Below, piece by piece: positions 61,645 to 64,000 of a DNA stretch of 64,000 nt (its first letter is position 1; the number at the start of each line of letters is the position of its first letter). The notes beneath the pieces were generated by a model. That model worked only from the letters and a program-made list of their open reading frames with translations. It did no database searches and had not been told where the DNA came from. Made by a program: the position numbers and the translations under genes. The DNA is from CAJWOS01 sp964502005. Lineage in GTDB: Bacteria; Myxococcota_A; UBA796; UBA2385. The stretch covers positions 496,001-560,000 of the forward strand of contig CAZCUX010000001.1 of NCBI GenBank assembly GCA_964502005.1, in the 5' to 3' direction.

Positions 61645-62382
61645 GTGTCGTCTGAGCTTCCTTTGCGACAAGCGGCAGGCTTGGGGCGTCGTGCGGATGT
61701 GGTTCACGGCTTTACGACCCGTGTGGGCGAAAATGGCGTTCGTTTGGACCTTGGCCTCGCCGCCACCGACCACTTGTGGTCCACCGTTGCACGCCACCTG
61801 GGCGTAGATGGCGCGGAAACGGCGCGTTTGCGGCAGGTTCATGGCGCGGACGTGTTCGAAGTGCAGCAGGGTGGTGTCGCGGGGGATGGTGACGCCCTCT
61901 GGACCACCACGCCGGGTCTCGTGTTGGCGGTGCGAACTGCGGACTGCGTCCCCGTATTGCTGGCCGCTGGCGAGCCGTGTGTGGCCGTTGGCGCTGCCCA
62001 TGCAGGGTGGCGTGGGCTGGCGGCCGGCGTGCTTCCTGCGCTTGTGGGGGCCCTTCGTGGGCGGGTGGGCGAGGTGTCGCTGCATGCCGCGATTGGTCCG
62101 GCGATTTGTGGGCGCTGCTACGAGGTAGGCCCAGAGGTCGTCGCGGGAATCTCGGCACAAGGCGTTCCAGAGTCCGTGTTTGTTCGTACGATTACGAACG
62201 CGCCACGCCCATTTGTTGATGTGCGTGCGGCGGCGGTCTTTCAGTTGCAACAGTTGGGCGTGGTGACGGTGGAATGCGCGACCGACTGCACCGCTGAAGA
62301 CCCCCTGTTGTGGTCCCATCGGCGCGATGGTGCATCACGGGGCAGCCTCGCGGGTGTCATTGCGTTTCGGCACACGCGATGA
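61645..62382 (+). CDS. pgeF: Peptidoglycan editing factor PgeF (YfiH/laccase domain)
   Basis: PgeF hydrolyses a mis-incorporated UDP-MurNAc-serine form to keep cell-wall peptides correct. The 245-residue protein shows RQVHGADV, TADCVPVLLA, AAHAGWRGLAAGV and AAIGPAICGRCYEVG, including the His and Cys residues of the zinc site. GTG 61645 has GGAGG five bases upstream and puts LGRRADVVHGFTTR at the family N-terminus. Longer frames start further up but look like shadow. The stop overlaps the next lipoprotein (ATGA). Confidence 0.9.
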   Translation: MSSELPLRQAAGLGRRADVVHGFTTRVGENGVRLDLGLAATDHLWSTVARHLGVDGAETARLRQVHGADVFEVQQGGVAGDGDALWTTTPGLVLAVRTADCVPVLLAAGEPCVAVGAAHAGWRGLAAGVLPALVGALRGRVGEVSLHAAIGPAICGRCYEVGPEVVAGISAQGVPESVFVRTITNAPRPFVDVRAAAVFQLQQLGVVTVECATDCTAEDPLLWSHRRDGASRGSLAGVIAFRHTR

Positions 62383-63449
62383 AGCGGGCGTATGCCGCGT
62401 TGATGTGCTGGGCGGCCTCTTGCGGCGGTGACCCGCGCTTGGATGCGCCGAAGTCCGCGCTCGCGCATTGGGACGAAGCAGAATCGGCGGCAGCCGCGGG
62501 GGACGCGCGCCGTGCCGAAGCTGCGTGGAACTCCGCGTGGGAAGCAGACCCCCAAAGTGCAGCGCTGGCGCGGGCCGTGGCGCATGCTGCCGCGAAGCGG
62601 GAAGACTGGGAAACGGCGATTCGCGTGCTCACAGAAGTCGAAGCGCGTGTGCCATTGGCAGCGCGGGGACCTGTCGCTTGGGACCGCGCTGTCTACCGCA
62701 TTCGGCAGCACGACATCGAAGGGGCCCTGGCCGACGTGCGCGCGGCGCAAGCGGCGGGCGTGGACCCCCGCGCGATGGGTGCCGACTCCGACCTCGCATT
62801 GCTCGCGGCGGTGCCGGAGGGGCTCGCGCTTTTGCCATTGGTGACAGCGCAGGTTGCCGATATGGGCGCGCCGGCGGATGTGTTGTCGGGCGAAGAATGG
62901 GAATGGACGCTCCGGGTCGTGGGGCCGCCGGGGGATGTCGAGCTGGTGCCCCGCGCGCCGTTTCCCGATGGCGTTGTGCTGCGGCGTGTCGTCGAAGATG
63001 TCCTGTCGGCCGACGATTACGAGGTCCATCGCCAGTTTGGCCTTCGTTTTGCGATGGGCGGCACGGGCCCGGTCTCCTTGCCCGCTTTGCATGTGCGGGT
63101 GGGGGCCCACCAGGCCACGCTGCCGGGACGACGGGTGGAACGGGTTGCGTTTGGCGCTACGGCACAAGAAGGGAAGGCAGGGCTTGTGGTCGTGCCGGTG
63201 CCCTCATCGTTCGCGACGCAGCCTTCGACGGTCGAACGCAAGACCTCGCCCAATCTCTCGGTTGCCCTTTGGCCGGCGCACCTGCCGTGTCAATGGACGG
63301 AGCGGCCGCCGGAGCTGTGTACGCTCGAATATCGGGTGGCAGGCCAACCAGTTTGGTCGGGCGGGGCTGCGGTTTTGGGCGCATCGGGGGCGTGGCGGTG
63401 TGGGTCCGAACACGGAACCTTGCCGAAACACGCGGGACATAGTCCGTGA
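62379..63449 (+). CDS. Predicted lipoprotein of unknown function, helical N-terminal half
   Basis: The 356-residue protein has a short signal (MKRAYAALMCWAASCGGDP; lipid Cys likely the second Cys). Helical TPR-like repeats follow (HWDEAESAAAAGDARRAEAA, AAKREDWETAIRVLTEVEA). The second half is beta-rich (WEWTLRVVGPPGDVELVP; RFAMGGTGPVSLPALHVRV). Not recognised. ATG 62379 overlaps the pgeF stop (ATGA). Confidence 0.7.
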   Translation: MKRAYAALMCWAASCGGDPRLDAPKSALAHWDEAESAAAAGDARRAEAAWNSAWEADPQSAALARAVAHAAAKREDWETAIRVLTEVEARVPLAARGPVAWDRAVYRIRQHDIEGALADVRAAQAAGVDPRAMGADSDLALLAAVPEGLALLPLVTAQVADMGAPADVLSGEEWEWTLRVVGPPGDVELVPRAPFPDGVVLRRVVEDVLSADDYEVHRQFGLRFAMGGTGPVSLPALHVRVGAHQATLPGRRVERVAFGATAQEGKAGLVVVPVPSSFATQPSTVERKTSPNLSVALWPAHLPCQWTERPPELCTLEYRVAGQPVWSGGAAVLGASGAWRCGSEHGTLPKHAGHSP

Positions 63450-63464
63450 AAACCGCGTGCTGGC

Positions 63465-64000
63465 CTACTCGCTCGCGGTGCCCAATGGCGCGGACGTGGA
63501 GGCATCGGCCCCAAGAGCGCGTCCTCTGACGGCGACGGTGAGGCGCATCCGGTCTTGGTTTTGGCGCTGTCCGAAGAGTGCGTAATAGGGCTCGAACCCA
63601 AAGTCAGTATGGGTAATCGAGCCTTCCCCTTCGAGGGAAAGCTGACCGTTGTTTTCGATGGCCTTTACCCGGAGCGCCACGGGGCGGCTGGTGCCCCGCA
63701 AGGTGAGCTCGCCGCGAATGATGGTGTGGCCCCCGTCCGTGGGCTCACAGCCCGTGACTTTGTAGGTCAACGTGGGGAAGTGGTCGACGAAAAGTTGGTC
63801 ACGACCGAGCATATGCTCGTTGATACTCTCGCGGTCGGACGCGGTGAGCGGTCGGTTGAAGCCTTCTGCTTTTCGCTCATTGGCGTCGTCGGCGACCAAT
63901 CGGGCGACGGGCACACTGAACTCACCTTGGCATTGGGAGCCTTGTCCCCAACGCAAGCGGCCGGACCACTCTGTCGCGACGACGACATGGTGATGGGAAC
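63465..64000 (-). CDS. YceI-family protein (5' end outside the window)
   Basis: The reading frame is open to the window edge, beginning SHHHVVVATEWSGRLRWG, so the N-terminus and signal peptide are missing here. The rest has YceI marks: VARLVADD, HMLGRDQLFVDHFPTLTYKV, GELTLRGTSRPVALRVKA and HTDFGFEPYYALFGQ. YceI-type lipocalin-like barrels bind isoprenoid or other lipids in the periplasm. It is convergent with the preceding lipoprotein (15 bases apart). Confidence 0.85.
   Translation of the reverse strand, partial: SHHHVVVATEWSGRLRWGQGSQCQGEFSVPVARLVADDANERKAEGFNRPLTASDRESINEHMLGRDQLFVDHFPTLTYKVTGCEPTDGGHTIIRGELTLRGTSRPVALRVKAIENNGQLSLEGEGSITHTDFGFEPYYALFGQRQNQDRMRLTVAVRGRALGADASTSAPLGTASE

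Overview
The window is GC-rich chromosomal DNA from a Gram-negative bacterium, most likely a member of the Myxococcota or a related former deltaproteobacterial lineage. Supporting signs are the Agl/Glt-type gliding-machinery cluster, many short lipoproteins, an Hsp70 with a Myxococcus-type PilZ tail, a DUF4388 (PATAN) protein, a MYXO-CTERM-like C-terminal anchor, and a complete alternative complex III operon. I see no mobile elements, rRNA or CRISPR arrays. Genus-level placement is not possible from the sequence alone.

Layout. 1-8.5 kb: a partial membrane protein, an Hsp70-PilZ chimera, fabG, the EF-P/EpmA pair, and a modular PilZ / coiled-coil / DUF4388 / J-like / TPR protein. 8.7-16.4 kb (minus strand): actA-B-C-D-E-F, encoding the quinol-oxidising alternative complex III, closed by a clear terminator. 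16.7-25.1 kb: small lipoproteins, rsmD, a NUDIX hydrolase, a FAD-fold protein, a crotonase resembling ethylmalonyl-CoA decarboxylase, and a secreted protein with a MYXO-CTERM-like tail. 25.4 kb: tRNA-Phe(GAA), followed by a Cys-rich reading frame without a proper start. 25.9-31.8 kb: sppA (fused to a predicted beta-barrel-like N-terminal region) with an NtrC-type regulator, and divergently dacB (PBP4).

32.1-44.5 kb (plus strand) is the most distinctive region. It encodes periplasmic TPR and coiled-coil proteins, a TPR lipoprotein (GltE-like), a small secreted protein, a TolQ/MotA-type channel subunit, two ExbD/TolR-type proteins, a candidate 66-residue protein, and a GltG-like protein (FHA-like cytoplasmic part, one membrane span, TonB-like C-terminus). 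Together these look like a proton-driven Agl/Glt-type trans-envelope machine. Each gap around the two ExbD genes carries a strong hairpin, and the two ExbD proteins differ at the proton-binding Asp (Asn in one, Asp in the other). After a terminator come a periplasmic protein with a good sigma-70 promoter and an outer-membrane beta-barrel that may be a partner.

47-64 kb is mostly housekeeping: galE, ftsK, lolA, rimO, a GT2 glycosyltransferase, then ftsE-ftsX-envC-ctp on the minus strand (cell-separation hydrolase control plus a periplasmic protease), nadD, a Kelch-type lipoprotein, pgeF with a lipoprotein, and a partial YceI protein. Stop/start overlaps of the ATGA or GTGA type are frequent throughout, so translational coupling is probably a general habit of this genome.
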